A DNA stretch of 64,000 nucleotides, from NCBI GenBank assembly GCA_963847085.1, contig CAWJYO010000010.1, positions 286,298 to 350,297 of the forward strand, read 5' to 3'. The position numbers and the translations under genes were made by a program. Every line of letters begins with the position of its first letter. Position 1 is the stretch's first letter. This document shows, piece by piece, positions 8,231 to 16,950 of this stretch. This DNA is from Ilyomonas sp963847085. GTDB lineage: Bacteria; Bacteroidota; Bacteroidia; Chitinophagales; Chitinophagaceae. The notes beneath the pieces are model-generated. The model worked only from the letters and a program-made list of their open reading frames with translations, had not been told where the DNA came from and made no database searches.

Positions 8231-9307
8231 ATGACACAAACCGTTTCTTACAGCCATCTTTTTCGTTTTGTGGTTGATGTATTTATAAAAATGGGTTGCC
8301 CGCAGGAACACGCCAATCTTGCTGCTTCTGTTTTGTTAGCAGCAGATGTTCGCGGTATTGATAGTCATGGTGTATCAAGATTAGTGGGTTATGTTCGGCT
8401 TTGGGAAAAGGGAAGAATTAGGGCAAAACCAAACATTCATATTGTTCACGAAACACCTTCCACTGCAACCGTTGATGGTGATGCAGGCTTAGGTTTGGTG
8501 GTCGCACCTTTCGCAATGCAAACGGCCATTAATAAAGCAAAAGTAGCAGGAACAGGCTGGGTAAGTGTGCGCAACAGCAACCATTTTGGCATTGCCGGTT
8601 TTCATGCCGAAATGGCTTTGCAACACGATATGATTGGCATTGCCATGACCAACGCCAGCGCGATAGTTGCACCAACGTTTAGCATTGAAAAAATGTTAGG
8701 AACAAACCCAATTGCGGTTGCCATTCCTGCCGGCGAACAGCCGCCGTTTGTCGCCGATTTTGCCACCACAACGGCATCGAATGGCAAGCTCGAATTGTTG
8801 CAACGCCAAAATAAAGAAGCACCCATCGGTTGGGTGCAGGATGGCGAAGGCAATGCCATCACCGATGCCAATGCTTTAAAGCGGGGCGGCGCTTTACTGC
8901 CATTGGGAAGCGACAGAGAACACAGCAGCCACAAAGGTTATGCGCTGGGAAGCATTGTTGATATTTTTTCGGGTGTGTTAAGCGGAGCAAGTTATGGGCC
9001 TTGGGCGCCACCGTTTCCAGCTTATATACCAATGCCGGAAGCTATGCCTGGCGCAGGTTTGGGGCATTTCTTCGGAGCGATGCGGGTGGATGCGTTTCGG
9101 CCGGCAGAAGAATTTAAACAACACATGGACAACTGGATAGGCCGCTTTCGCAAAGCAAAACCGGCAGAAGGTTTTGACAGAGTTTTGATTCCCGGTGATC
9201 CTGAACGCGAAACCGAAGCCATCCGCAGGAAAGAAGGCATTCCCTTGTTTGATAGTGTTGTGAATGAATTAAAAGAAGTGGGAGAGAAGATGGGAGTAGA
9301 TTTTTGA
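8231..9307 (+). CDS. Malate/L-lactate dehydrogenase family oxidoreductase
   Basis: The 358-residue protein belongs to the Ldh2/YlbC family of NAD(P)-dependent 2-hydroxyacid dehydrogenases, which is distinct from Rossmann-fold lactate dehydrogenase. Supporting blocks are AADVRGIDSHGVSRL (about residues 37-51, with the catalytic His), VRNSNHFGIAGFHAE (about 114-128), LGTNPIAVAIP (about 155-165) and the C-terminal SHKGYALG. Members reduce or oxidise malate, L-lactate, ureidoglycolate or 2,3-diketo-L-gulonate, and the substrate cannot be assigned here. It stands alone, with repeat-rich sequence on both sides. Confidence 0.9.
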   Translation: MTQTVSYSHLFRFVVDVFIKMGCPQEHANLAASVLLAADVRGIDSHGVSRLVGYVRLWEKGRIRAKPNIHIVHETPSTATVDGDAGLGLVVAPFAMQTAINKAKVAGTGWVSVRNSNHFGIAGFHAEMALQHDMIGIAMTNASAIVAPTFSIEKMLGTNPIAVAIPAGEQPPFVADFATTTASNGKLELLQRQNKEAPIGWVQDGEGNAITDANALKRGGALLPLGSDREHSSHKGYALGSIVDIFSGVLSGASYGPWAPPFPAYIPMPEAMPGAGLGHFFGAMRVDAFRPAEEFKQHMDNWIGRFRKAKPAEGFDRVLIPGDPERETEAIRRKEGIPLFDSVVNELKEVGEKMGVDF

Positions 9308-9333
9308 TTTGTGATTGATGAATTATGATTGAT

Positions 9334-9440
9334 GCCGTCATTCCGCAAGACCTGTCCCGACGTGTCGGGATGCCGCTGTTTGATTTTTGTGCAAAACCAA
9401 TCATTCCGTCCCAACAGTATTTGTTGGGGCGGAATGACGA
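9334..9440. repeat. TCATTCCG-type palindromic repeat
   Basis: Two nested palindromes are visible. TCCCGA-CGTG-TCGGGA lies at 9355-9370, and a 15-bp stem with one mismatch pairs 9402-9416 with 9422-9436. GTCATTCCG at 9337 is complementary to CGGAATGAC near 9431, so the whole unit can fold. It is a REP/BIME-like intergenic element that may also end transcription of both converging genes. Confidence 0.65.
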
Positions 9441-9491
9441 CGACTGCTTTCATTCGTGTCTTCGTGGCAAAAATTATAGCAAAAACAAACC

Positions 9492-10766
9492 CTAACTCTT
9501 CAATGAAAACAACTGCGATGCGGCTTTGCGCGATGGCACCCACGCAGCAATGAGAGAGACAACAAATACCGTAGCTGCCACCAATAAAAAATCGGTTACC
9601 ACCATTTTTACCGGGTAATAATCAATAATAAAAGTGCCGCCTTCCAGCGGTATTAGTTTGAACTTAATTTGCAGATAACAAATCAAAAAAGCAAGCAACA
9701 TTCCGGCACCGCTGCCAACAGCAGCGAGTAAAAAACCTTCGCTTAAAAATATATTTTGGACCAATCCATTGCTTGCACCCATTGCTTTTAATACAGCAAT
9801 ATCTTTTTGTTTTTCCAGCACCAGCATCGTTAACGCACCAATCATATTGAAAGCTGCGATGAGCAGTATTAAAGAAAGAATGCCATATATCACCCATTTC
9901 TCCACCTGCATCACGCTAAACAAATTTTGGTTTTGCTGATAACGGGTTTGCACCATGAAAGCTGCTCCCAGTATGGCTTGCAGCGATGCCCGAATTTTAT
10001 CCGCTTTTGCTTTTGGAGCCAATGCTACCTCAACGCTGCTGTATTGTTGCGGCTGTAGATTGAGCATGTATTGCAGAAAAGAAAGATTGGTGAAAGCATA
10101 TTTATTATCGAACTCCTGCTGCACCATGAACGTGCCCGACACATTGATGTTGGCTGAATTCATTGCATCGGTATTGCTCAGATTTTTGGCTTCACGGTTT
10201 GGAATATAAATGGTTAATGGCGCAATGTTTCCATTCGGGTCGGAACCTACAGCACTTTGTATTCCCACACCAATCAAAAGAAATGGTTTGTCGGAAGAAC
10301 CTACATCGTAACTGCCACTCATGATGTGGCTCTGCAACTTGTTTACTTTTGTATAATTATCATCAACCCCTTTTAAATCAATAATAGAATAATAATCGCC
10401 GTTGGCAAGCATCGCTTTTTCTTCTGCCACCAAACTTACTGCCTTTACACCCGAAACTGCTTTTATTTTTCGTACATCATTAGGTGTTAGAATAAAGAAT
10501 TTCCCCTTGGCAGGAGCAATACGGATGTCGGAATAAAAGTCGCTGTACAAGCCTTTCACCAAATCTTCGAAACCATTGAAAACACTTAGCACTATAATCA
10601 ATGCTGCTGTGCCAACCGCCATCGCAATCATGCTGATGCGGGCAATAATGTTTACAGCATTGCTGTTGTTTTTGGGTTTGAAATACCGCCAGGCAAAGAG
10701 AGACGAGACGCCCCTAATCTGCAGCGGAGAGCTTTGAGCCTGTTTATAATCGGTAACATCTTTCAT
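9492..10766 (-). CDS. FtsX-like permease, LolC/LolE type
   Basis: The 424-residue inner-membrane protein has the architecture of lipoprotein-releasing permeases: one transmembrane helix near residue 45 (MIAMAVGTAALIIVLSV), a large periplasmic domain, and three C-terminal helices. The FGxxx-like block VLEKQKDIAVLKAMGAS is the cytoplasmic coupling helix that contacts the ATPase. N-terminal FAWRYFKPKNNSNAVNIIARIS matches Bacteroidota LolE-like proteins. It would extract lipoproteins from the inner membrane together with a LolD-like ATPase that is not encoded here. The ATG at 10,766 is used. It lies 37 bp downstream of rbfA on the same strand, a pairing common in Bacteroidota. Confidence 0.85.
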   Translation of the reverse strand: MKDVTDYKQAQSSPLQIRGVSSLFAWRYFKPKNNSNAVNIIARISMIAMAVGTAALIIVLSVFNGFEDLVKGLYSDFYSDIRIAPAKGKFFILTPNDVRKIKAVSGVKAVSLVAEEKAMLANGDYYSIIDLKGVDDNYTKVNKLQSHIMSGSYDVGSSDKPFLLIGVGIQSAVGSDPNGNIAPLTIYIPNREAKNLSNTDAMNSANINVSGTFMVQQEFDNKYAFTNLSFLQYMLNLQPQQYSSVEVALAPKAKADKIRASLQAILGAAFMVQTRYQQNQNLFSVMQVEKWVIYGILSLILLIAAFNMIGALTMLVLEKQKDIAVLKAMGASNGLVQNIFLSEGFLLAAVGSGAGMLLAFLICYLQIKFKLIPLEGGTFIIDYYPVKMVVTDFLLVAATVFVVSLIAAWVPSRKAASQLFSLKS

Positions 10767-10803
10767 TTCAAATGATAAGCAAAACAAAATTTACTCACGC
10801 TGT

Positions 10804-11181
10804 TCATAACTCTTCGTCAGGGGTTGGCGGCTTTGTTTCTATCTCTTTAAACAACTGTTCCATTTTATCGACCTGATCCAATGTATCATCCATATAAAAA
10901 TGAAATACAGGTATGCGGCGCAACTGGTTCCTCGCATGTTCTGCAAATTCTTTTTTGATTTCCCAGGCGCGGTCTTCGATTTTTTTCAGTGCGGCTTTTA
11001 CATCGGCAATCTGGTAGAAGCTAAGATAAATGCGCGCTTCCAGCAAATCGGGCGTAACTTTTACCGATGAAATCGAAACCATTCCGCCATTGATCATGTT
11101 CAGGCTGAGCCTTCTAAAAATGTCGTTAAACTCTTCACTAATCAAGCCGGCAATTTGCCGCTGTCGTTTTCCTTCTTGCAT
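10804..11181 (-). CDS. rbfA: 30S ribosome-binding factor RbfA
   Basis: The 125-residue protein matches RbfA over its full length. The N-terminus MQEGKRQRQIAGLISEE is the typical first helix. SVKVTPDLLEARIYLSF is the KH-like core that binds 16S rRNA, and RNQLRRIPVFHFYMDDTLD is the conserved C-terminal block. It acts in late 30S subunit maturation. An acidic, Pro-containing tail follows. It is transcribed with the LolE-like permease. Confidence 0.93.
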   Translation of the reverse strand: MQEGKRQRQIAGLISEEFNDIFRRLSLNMINGGMVSISSVKVTPDLLEARIYLSFYQIADVKAALKKIEDRAWEIKKEFAEHARNQLRRIPVFHFYMDDTLDQVDKMEQLFKEIETKPPTPDEEL

Positions 11182-11262
11182 ACTATTACCTTTGTCGGCT
11201 GTAAAATTACTATCATTTAGGGAGCTATACTTTTTATTATGGCTTCTTTTAAAATTGAATGA

Positions 11263-13101
11263 ATGAAGAAATATTCACGCATCTTTCGTTATCTCACTCA
11301 TTATAAACCTCAGATCTTTCTTTATTTCTTTTTTACCATTTTATCCATCATTTTTTCCATTGTTTCGCTCGGTATGCTGATGCCATTTTTAGAGTTGATT
11401 TTTACCAATGGCAAAGGCGGCACATCCACTTTGTTAACGGGCAGCGACAACCCTGTTACTGCTTTTGTTCGCAGGCTGCTGGTAAGTTCTATGGAAAGTA
11501 ATGGCGGACTTTCTACCGAAGGGAAATTAAAAACCCTGCTGTACATCTGCATCCTGCTGGTGATATTCATCTTCTTAAAAAACCTGTTCGTTTATTTATC
11601 TTCTTATGTTTTAAATCCATTAAAAAATACAGTCGTAAATCACCTGCGTTCCGAGTTGTACAGCAAAGTTTTAATACTACCGATTGGTTATTTTACCGAA
11701 AAACGAAAGGGCGATCTGATAAGCCGTATTACCAACGATGTGAACGATGTAGAAAACTCATTGGTGGGCACTTTGGAAGGCTGGATTCGCGACCCGCTTA
11801 CCATTCTTTTCAACTTTGCCGTGCTGTTTTATTTAAGCCCGCAGCTCACTTTGTTTTTGCTCATTTTTTTGCCCATCATTGGTTTTATTATTGGCAGAAT
11901 TTCGCGCTCGTTAAAGCGACCTTCAAGCGATGCTGCTATCAAGTATGGCGAATCGCTTTCTATTTTGGATGAAACCTTAGGCGGCCTGCGTGTGATAAAA
12001 GCGTTCAATATTGAGAAGGTTTTACGCGGCAAATTTTTAACTGTGAACGATGAACTTCTTACTGCCAAAAACCACATTGGATATAGACGGGATCTGGCTT
12101 CACCTGCTTCTGAATTTCTTGGCGTGGCTGTGTTTGCCATGATTTTGTGGTATGGCGGTAATGGCATCATCAGCGGCAATATTCCGTTAACCGGCGCGGT
12201 TTTTATTTCTTATCTCGCCCTTTTTTATAATGTAATCAATCCTGCCAAATCGTTGTCCACATCGTTTTCAAACATGAAAAAAGGCGAGGCGGCTATTGGC
12301 AGAATTGAAGAAGTGTTGCAGGCGCCGGTAACAGTTGATGATATGCCAAATGCAAAACTGTTACCATCGTTTCATCATGCCATTGAATTTAAAAACGTAA
12401 CGTTTTCGTATGACGATGTTGTGATTTTACAAGACATAAATCTCACTATCGAAAAAGGAAAAACGGTTGCCCTCGTTGGCTCATCCGGCGCGGGAAAAAG
12501 CACGCTGGCCGATCTGGTTCCGCGCTTTCATGATGTAACCAAAGGCGAGTTATTGATTGATGGCATCAATATAAAAAATTATACGCTTCAAAGCCTGCGC
12601 AGCCAGATAAGCATTGTAACGCAGGAGCCGATTTTATTCAACGATACCATTGCTGCCAACATTGCTTTGGGTATGGAAACATCGGCAACAAAACAAGCAA
12701 TTGAGGATGCCGCGAAAGTAGCCAACGCTTATGATTTTATCATTAAAAAAGAAGATGGTTTTAACTCCAACATTGGCGACAGAGGAACAAAACTTAGCGG
12801 TGGTGAACGGCAACGCTTAACCATTGCCCGCGCCGTGCTGAAGAACCCGCCCATATTGATTTTGGATGAAGCGACTTCATCGCTGGACACAGAAAGTGAA
12901 CGGCTTGTTCAGGATGCCATCAACAATATGATGCAAAACCGAACATCTATTGTAATTGCGCATCGGTTGAGCACCATTCGTCATGCCGATGAAATCATTG
13001 TATTGCAGCATGGGCGCATTGTTCAGCGCGGCAATCATACAACGCTTATGCAGCAGGAAGGCTTGTATAAAAAGCTGATTGAAATGCAGGAAGTGAAGTA
13101 A
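11263..13101 (+). CDS. ABC exporter, MsbA-like (fused TMD-NBD)
   Basis: The 612-residue half-transporter has six membrane helices in the first 320 residues (for example 15-40, 95-118, 175-215) and a C-terminal ATPase. Walker A GSSGAGKST lies near residue 406, signature LSGGERQR near 510 and Walker B ILILDEATSSLD near 528; the H-loop is IAHRLST. This is the arrangement of lipid and multidrug exporters such as MsbA, which flips lipid A-core at the inner membrane. No substrate marker is seen, so lipid or drug export are both possible. It diverges from rbfA with an 80-bp shared upstream region. Confidence 0.88.
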   Translation: MKKYSRIFRYLTHYKPQIFLYFFFTILSIIFSIVSLGMLMPFLELIFTNGKGGTSTLLTGSDNPVTAFVRRLLVSSMESNGGLSTEGKLKTLLYICILLVIFIFLKNLFVYLSSYVLNPLKNTVVNHLRSELYSKVLILPIGYFTEKRKGDLISRITNDVNDVENSLVGTLEGWIRDPLTILFNFAVLFYLSPQLTLFLLIFLPIIGFIIGRISRSLKRPSSDAAIKYGESLSILDETLGGLRVIKAFNIEKVLRGKFLTVNDELLTAKNHIGYRRDLASPASEFLGVAVFAMILWYGGNGIISGNIPLTGAVFISYLALFYNVINPAKSLSTSFSNMKKGEAAIGRIEEVLQAPVTVDDMPNAKLLPSFHHAIEFKNVTFSYDDVVILQDINLTIEKGKTVALVGSSGAGKSTLADLVPRFHDVTKGELLIDGINIKNYTLQSLRSQISIVTQEPILFNDTIAANIALGMETSATKQAIEDAAKVANAYDFIIKKEDGFNSNIGDRGTKLSGGERQRLTIARAVLKNPPILILDEATSSLDTESERLVQDAINNMMQNRTSIVIAHRLSTIRHADEIIVLQHGRIVQRGNHTTLMQQEGLYKKLIEMQEVK

Positions 13102-13112
13102 TTATTTTTAAT

Positions 13113-13257
13113 TGAATATGGTTAATGGTTAATTGAAAGGATATTGATTCGTTTTACAATTCCCTATTCCCCATTTGTAATTGAATATGGTTAATGGTTA
13201 ATTTTTTGATGGCATAGGTTTTATTCAATTAGCCATTAACAATTACAAATTGCAAAT
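13113..13257. repeat. Repeat region with two copies of TTGAATATGGTTAATGGTTAATT
   Basis: The 19-bp core GAATATGGTTAATGGTTAA occurs twice in direct orientation (near 13,123 and 13,182), about 59 bp apart. An inverted derivative (TTAGCCATTAACAATTACAA) follows near 13,231. It occupies the gap between the exporter and the next gene. Confidence 0.65.
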
Positions 13258-13300
13258 AGAATATGTTTTGTATTTTGCTGTATCAAAAACAAAAACCATT

Positions 13301-13708
13301 ATGATAAACTTTAGCGAATTGCAAGTGGGCGATTATGTAATTGCCGGATATGAAGGCACGATGTCGGAAGGCGAAGTGATGAAATTGAACGGTGATGAAA
13401 AGCAAGTATGTGTGCAAACCGAAGTGCAGGATTTCTGGTATGATCCCCAAGACTTGTATCCCATTGTTTTAAATGATGAACAACTGGCGCGATTGCACTT
13501 TGCGAAAGAAGTGATGGATGATGGCAGCATCAAATACAAGAAAGGTACTTTCCGGTTGGTGATACCTTCAGAGGGCGATTTTTCAACTATTGAAATGTGG
13601 TATCGTGAAGACAGAAGGCATAACCCGAATGTGCATTATATTCACCAGTTGCAAAACCAATATCTGCAAATGACTAAAGTGCATTTGACAAAAGAAGTTA
13701 TGGTATAA
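13301..13708 (+). CDS. Conserved hypothetical small protein
   Basis: From the ATG at 13,301 the product is 135 residues, acidic and soluble, with no signal peptide or membrane segment. The first half (ELQVGDYVIAGYEGTMSEG and KQVCVQTEVQDFWYDPQDL) reads like a small beta-barrel. The second half holds FRLVIPSEGDFSTIEMWYRED. I do not recognise the family. An upstream in-frame start at 13,250 is less likely, because it lies in repeat-derived sequence. Confidence 0.65.
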   Translation: MINFSELQVGDYVIAGYEGTMSEGEVMKLNGDEKQVCVQTEVQDFWYDPQDLYPIVLNDEQLARLHFAKEVMDDGSIKYKKGTFRLVIPSEGDFSTIEMWYREDRRHNPNVHYIHQLQNQYLQMTKVHLTKEVMV

Positions 13709-13769
13709 ACTATTGGCTGAGAGGCTTAACAGCATTGCATTTCAGGACATACACTTTTTATATATTCTC

Positions 13770-13852
13770 TCCCAGATTACGCAGATGAACGCAGAAATGA
13801 AATGGATATCTGCGGCAATCTGCGCTATCTGCGGGAACTGTATTTTAACACT
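13770..13852. repeat. CGCAGAT/ATCTGCG intergenic repeat, copy 2
   Basis: CCCAGATTACGCAGATGAACGCAG on the left and ATCTGCGGGA (13,827-13,836) on the right bracket internal ATCTGCGG units. The unit is followed by ACTGTATTTTAA, matching the tail of the copy at 8081-8162. It lies upstream of the small secreted protein gene. Confidence 0.7.
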
Positions 13853-13952
13853 TAAACACTATGCGTGCTTTATCTTAACAATAGCTTTTGCTCTTTTTTT
13901 TAAACGAAACAAAAAGAGGGCTGTCTCTATTGTTCAATTTAAAAAAAGAACT

Positions 13953-14354
13953 ATGAAAAAATTATTTTTGATAGCATTAGCTGCTATCGCTTTTACTACC
14001 GCTTCGCAAGCGCAAACAGATTCTTCTTTTCATAAAAAGAATGGTGCACACTATGGCAACATGCAGCACAACAACATGATGAATGATTTGAATCTGACAC
14101 AAGACCAGAAAGACCAGATGAAAAAGCTGCATGAAGACAACAAAGCCAAAATGGAGGCCATTAAGAACAACACAACGTTGAGTGATGATCAGAGAAAGGA
14201 ACAAATGAAAGCGTTGCATGAAGAACAACGCAAAAACATGGAATCAATTTTGACCGATGATCAAAAAGCGAAACTAAAACAGATGCACGCTGAAAAGAAA
14301 AGCGAACACAAAGCCTGGAAGGCAAATAAAGACTCATCATCAACACAACAATAA
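13953..14354 (+). CDS. Small periplasmic Spy/CpxP-like protein
   Basis: From the ATG at 13,953 the product is 133 residues with a signal peptide (MKKLFLIALAAIAFTTASQA-Q). The rest is charged and helical with three spaced LTxxQ-like units: LTQDQKDQM, LSDDQRKEQM and LTDDQKAKL. Such LTxxQ repeats are the hallmark of Spy/CpxP family periplasmic proteins, which act as chaperones or envelope stress sensors in enterobacteria. Here the sequence is His-, Lys- and Gln-rich and short, so the match is at motif level only. The frame can be extended to 13,713, but the extra residues are repeat-derived. Confidence 0.72.
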   Translation: MKKLFLIALAAIAFTTASQAQTDSSFHKKNGAHYGNMQHNNMMNDLNLTQDQKDQMKKLHEDNKAKMEAIKNNTTLSDDQRKEQMKALHEEQRKNMESILTDDQKAKLKQMHAEKKSEHKAWKANKDSSSTQQ

Positions 14355-14468
14355 TCCGGTTTTAGATTTGTGATTTCGGATTTGTGATTGCTGAAAGCCT
14401 TTTGCACAAAGGGCTTCAGCATGAATAGTAAACGACTGATGAATTGAACTCAGTTTGTTTTTGTACAA

Positions 14469-14509
14469 AAAAGCTGCCTTACTAAATATAGTTAAGGCAG
14501 CTTTTCTTT
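14469..14509. terminator. Bidirectional terminator
   Basis: AAAAGCTGCCTTA (14,469-14,481) pairs with TAAGGCAGCTTTT (14,493-14,505), a perfect 13-bp stem with an 11-nt loop and A/T tracts on both sides. It serves the Spy-like gene on the plus strand and overlaps the last codons of the mechanosensitive channel gene on the minus strand. Confidence 0.85.
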
Positions 14510-15565
14510 GTCCCATTCTATGCGTGTTGTTGGCAAGGAATGAGGATAGTTGTTTTGAATGAATTGTAATAAATGCTCGCGAATCAAACACCGTAAATCA
14601 AAGGCAGCACTGGCATTGCTGGTGCTGACTAAACAACGCAATTCCACCACTTTTTCGGTCCAGTTCGTTACCTGAAGAACGGCTACACGCCCATCCCATA
14701 AGGTTTGTTTTTGCACAAAAAGTAACAACTCTTTTCTCACTTCATTAACCGGAACGGTATAGTCTACATAAATCATGGCTGCGCTTAAAATATCAGAGCC
14801 GGTGCGTGTCCAGTTTTGAAATGGTTTTTCAATGAAATAAGTAATGGGCAATATCAATCTTCGCTGATCCCAAAGTGCCATTACCACGTATGTTAATGTA
14901 ATTTCTTCAACGCGGCCCCATTCGCCTTCCACTACCAATACATCATCTAAACGAATGGGTTGCGTAAAGGCAATTTGCATACCGGCTAAAAAATTGGCCA
15001 GCGATCGTTGTGCCGCAATACCCACAATGATACCGCCAATGCCAACCCCGGTAAGCAAGCCTGCGCCCAGCTTTCGCAGATTGGGAAAGCTTAAAAAAAT
15101 AAGGCACAATGTAAGCGTAACAATCAAGCCAGTGGATAGCCTGCGCACAAACTGAAGCTGTGTTCTTATCTTTCTTTCGCGAAGATTATCAGGCTTGTTT
15201 AAATCGTATTTATAAACTACATAGTCCTCAACAATTTTTACTACTGCTATTAAAATGTAAGCAATCGCAATGGTTAAGAAAACCTGTGCAAACCTGTCGA
15301 ACACATGCAGTTGCGAAGCGCGCAACCGCAATTCATCTTTAAATAAATTGAGTGTAAATAGAGGCAGGAAAATATTTACCGGAACTGCCATTCTGCGAAT
15401 GATGGAACGCACGAGCGAGTAATCATCATGCTTTGTTGAAGCTCTTACCAAGGCAGCTAAAATAAGCCGCAAAACCAAACCAATGAGGATAGCAAACAGA
15501 ACGATGGATAAGTTCCAGAGAGGGTTTGGCAGGCCTTGCCAGTAATTGATAACATTATCCCACAT
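14492..15565 (-). CDS. MscS-family mechanosensitive channel
   Basis: The 357-residue protein has N-terminal helices (about 18-38, 65-80, 92-115, 150-170) and a pore-lining helix rich in Gly and Ala (LGAGLLTGVGIGGIIVGIAAQRSLANFLAG, about 180-209). It then has the MscS beta domain, including DDVLVVEGEWGRVEEITLTYV. This architecture opens under membrane tension and releases solutes during osmotic downshock. The stop codon lies within the bidirectional terminator stem. It is unlinked to other transport genes. Confidence 0.9.
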   Translation of the reverse strand: MWDNVINYWQGLPNPLWNLSIVLFAILIGLVLRLILAALVRASTKHDDYSLVRSIIRRMAVPVNIFLPLFTLNLFKDELRLRASQLHVFDRFAQVFLTIAIAYILIAVVKIVEDYVVYKYDLNKPDNLRERKIRTQLQFVRRLSTGLIVTLTLCLIFLSFPNLRKLGAGLLTGVGIGGIIVGIAAQRSLANFLAGMQIAFTQPIRLDDVLVVEGEWGRVEEITLTYVVMALWDQRRLILPITYFIEKPFQNWTRTGSDILSAAMIYVDYTVPVNEVRKELLLFVQKQTLWDGRVAVLQVTNWTEKVVELRCLVSTSNASAAFDLRCLIREHLLQFIQNNYPHSLPTTRIEWDKEKLP

Positions 15566-15596
15566 AACAAAGCATTTGTTTTTGCCTTAAAAATAG

Positions 15597-15687
15597 GAAC
15601 CACGAAGTTGTGAAGGCACAAAGGTTCACAAAGAACACATATAAAATACTTCGTGAAACCTCTTTTCTTTCTGCCTTAGTGGTTCAA
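15597..15687. repeat. Dispersed GAACCAC...GTGGTTC repeat, copy 2
   Basis: GAACCACGAAG at 15,597 and CTTAGTGGTTC ending near 15,685 are inverted ends around AAGGCACAAAGGTTCACAAAG sequence. It is related to the unit at 5221-5313 and fills the gap between the MscS and gpsA genes. Confidence 0.6.
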
Positions 15688-15700
15688 AGAAACAGCAAAA

Positions 15701-16711
15701 CTAAACCAGCAGCGTTTCTATTTGTTGGAAGGCTTCACGTGCATTGCGATGCCCCCATAAAATTTCGTAAATCACATCAATAATCGGAATGTTGGCATCT
15801 ACTTTTTTATTGGCTTCCACAACGCAGCGTGCGGCATTGTAGCCTTCTGCAATCATGTTCAGTTCCAACTGCGCAGCTTTCACCGAATAGCCTTTTCCGA
15901 TCATGCTTCCAAACGTGCGGTTGCGGCTGTAAAGAGAGTAACACGTTACCAGCAAATCGCCTAAATAAACTGATGAAGTGTATTGTATGTTTTCTTTGTT
16001 GCAAGGCACTTCATGTTCTGCCACCAGCTTTTGCAAAAACACAACCATTTCGTTGGCACAGTTGGCAATGTAAACGCTTAAAAAGTTGTCGCCGTATTGA
16101 AGTCCGTGTGCTATGCCAGCGCCCAACGCATAAATGTTTTTAAGCACAGCAGCGTATTGCACACCAATAATATCGTGGTTGACGACTGTGTTAAGATACG
16201 ATGTGTTGAAATGCTTTGCAATGGTTGCTGTTGCCCCTTCATCAATGCCCGAAAATGTAAGATAAGAAAGCTTTTCAGCCGCTACTTCTTCGGCATGACA
16301 AGGACCGAGCACCGTGAAATAATCTTTGATATGAACTGAAAAATATTTGCTCAGATAATCATTCAATAAGTCATTACAATCGGGCAAAATGCCTTTGATG
16401 GCAGATATTATTTTTTTGTTTTGAAAAATATCTTTCGGCAGCTTTTCAAACGCAGCTTTTACAAATGCTGAAGGAACGGCAACTACCAAAACATCAGCAT
16501 TTTGAATTACCTGCGCTATATCATCACTCATCCATAACAACGATGTATTGAAGGAAGCAGCCTGCAAATAATGCGGGTTGTGATGGCGTTGCTGAATAGC
16601 CTGAATGGTTGCACTATTGCGTATCCACCAATAAATGTGATGATCGTTGTCGGTTATAATTTTTGCGATGGCGGTAGCCCAGCTTCCGCTGCCAATAATG
16701 CCAAACTTCAT
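15701..16711 (-). CDS. gpsA: Glycerol-3-phosphate dehydrogenase [NAD(P)+]
   Basis: The 336-residue enzyme reduces dihydroxyacetone phosphate to sn-glycerol 3-phosphate for phospholipid synthesis. The N-terminal MKFGIIGSGSWATAIAKII is the GxGxxA dinucleotide-binding fold. GPCHAEEVAAEK, the catalytic-Lys region LKNIYALGAGIAHGLQYGDN and the LGDLLVTCYSLYSRNRTFG block complete the family pattern. The start is set at the ATG at 16,711, two codons after a TTG. It is monocistronic, flanked by repeats on both sides. Confidence 0.95.
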   Translation of the reverse strand: MKFGIIGSGSWATAIAKIITDNDHHIYWWIRNSATIQAIQQRHHNPHYLQAASFNTSLLWMSDDIAQVIQNADVLVVAVPSAFVKAAFEKLPKDIFQNKKIISAIKGILPDCNDLLNDYLSKYFSVHIKDYFTVLGPCHAEEVAAEKLSYLTFSGIDEGATATIAKHFNTSYLNTVVNHDIIGVQYAAVLKNIYALGAGIAHGLQYGDNFLSVYIANCANEMVVFLQKLVAEHEVPCNKENIQYTSSVYLGDLLVTCYSLYSRNRTFGSMIGKGYSVKAAQLELNMIAEGYNAARCVVEANKKVDANIPIIDVIYEILWGHRNAREAFQQIETLLV

Positions 16712-16736
16712 GAGCAAAGCAATTGAATGGCAAACA

Positions 16737-16916
16737 TACGGAAGAAGCTACAAGCCTCAAGCTACAAGCTGCGAGCGACGAGCTTTGAGCTATGAGTTGC
16801 GAGCAATGAGTGATGAATTGTAAAACCTGAATTTTGCTTTTGCCTCTTTTTTCCTTGCAACTTGTAGCTAAGGCTCGCAACTCATGGCTCAAAGCTCGTA
16901 GCTAATTACTCGCAGC
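16737..16916. repeat. Inverted pair of AGCTACAAGCTGCGAG-type repeats
   Basis: A left arm of AAGCTACAAG, GCTGCGAGC, GAGCTTTGAGCTATGAGTTGCGAG units (16,747-16,805) is followed by a right arm of their complements (TTGTAGCTAAGGCTCGCAACTCATGGCTCAAAGCTCGTAGCT, 16,862-16,903). The two could fold into a long imperfect hairpin upstream of the epimerase gene. The same word family is found inside holB. Confidence 0.65.
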
Positions 16917-16950
16917 TATTCACTTATCTTGCAACCTAAACCTTTACTAC

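Noticed and set aside
9955..10209. Plus-strand frame inside the LolE-like permease gene
   Set aside because: It is an antisense shadow without upstream signals or family resemblance.
13713..13952. Long N-terminal extension of the Spy-like protein
   Set aside because: The extra codons are made of the CGCAGAT repeat and precede a perfect signal peptide at 13,953.
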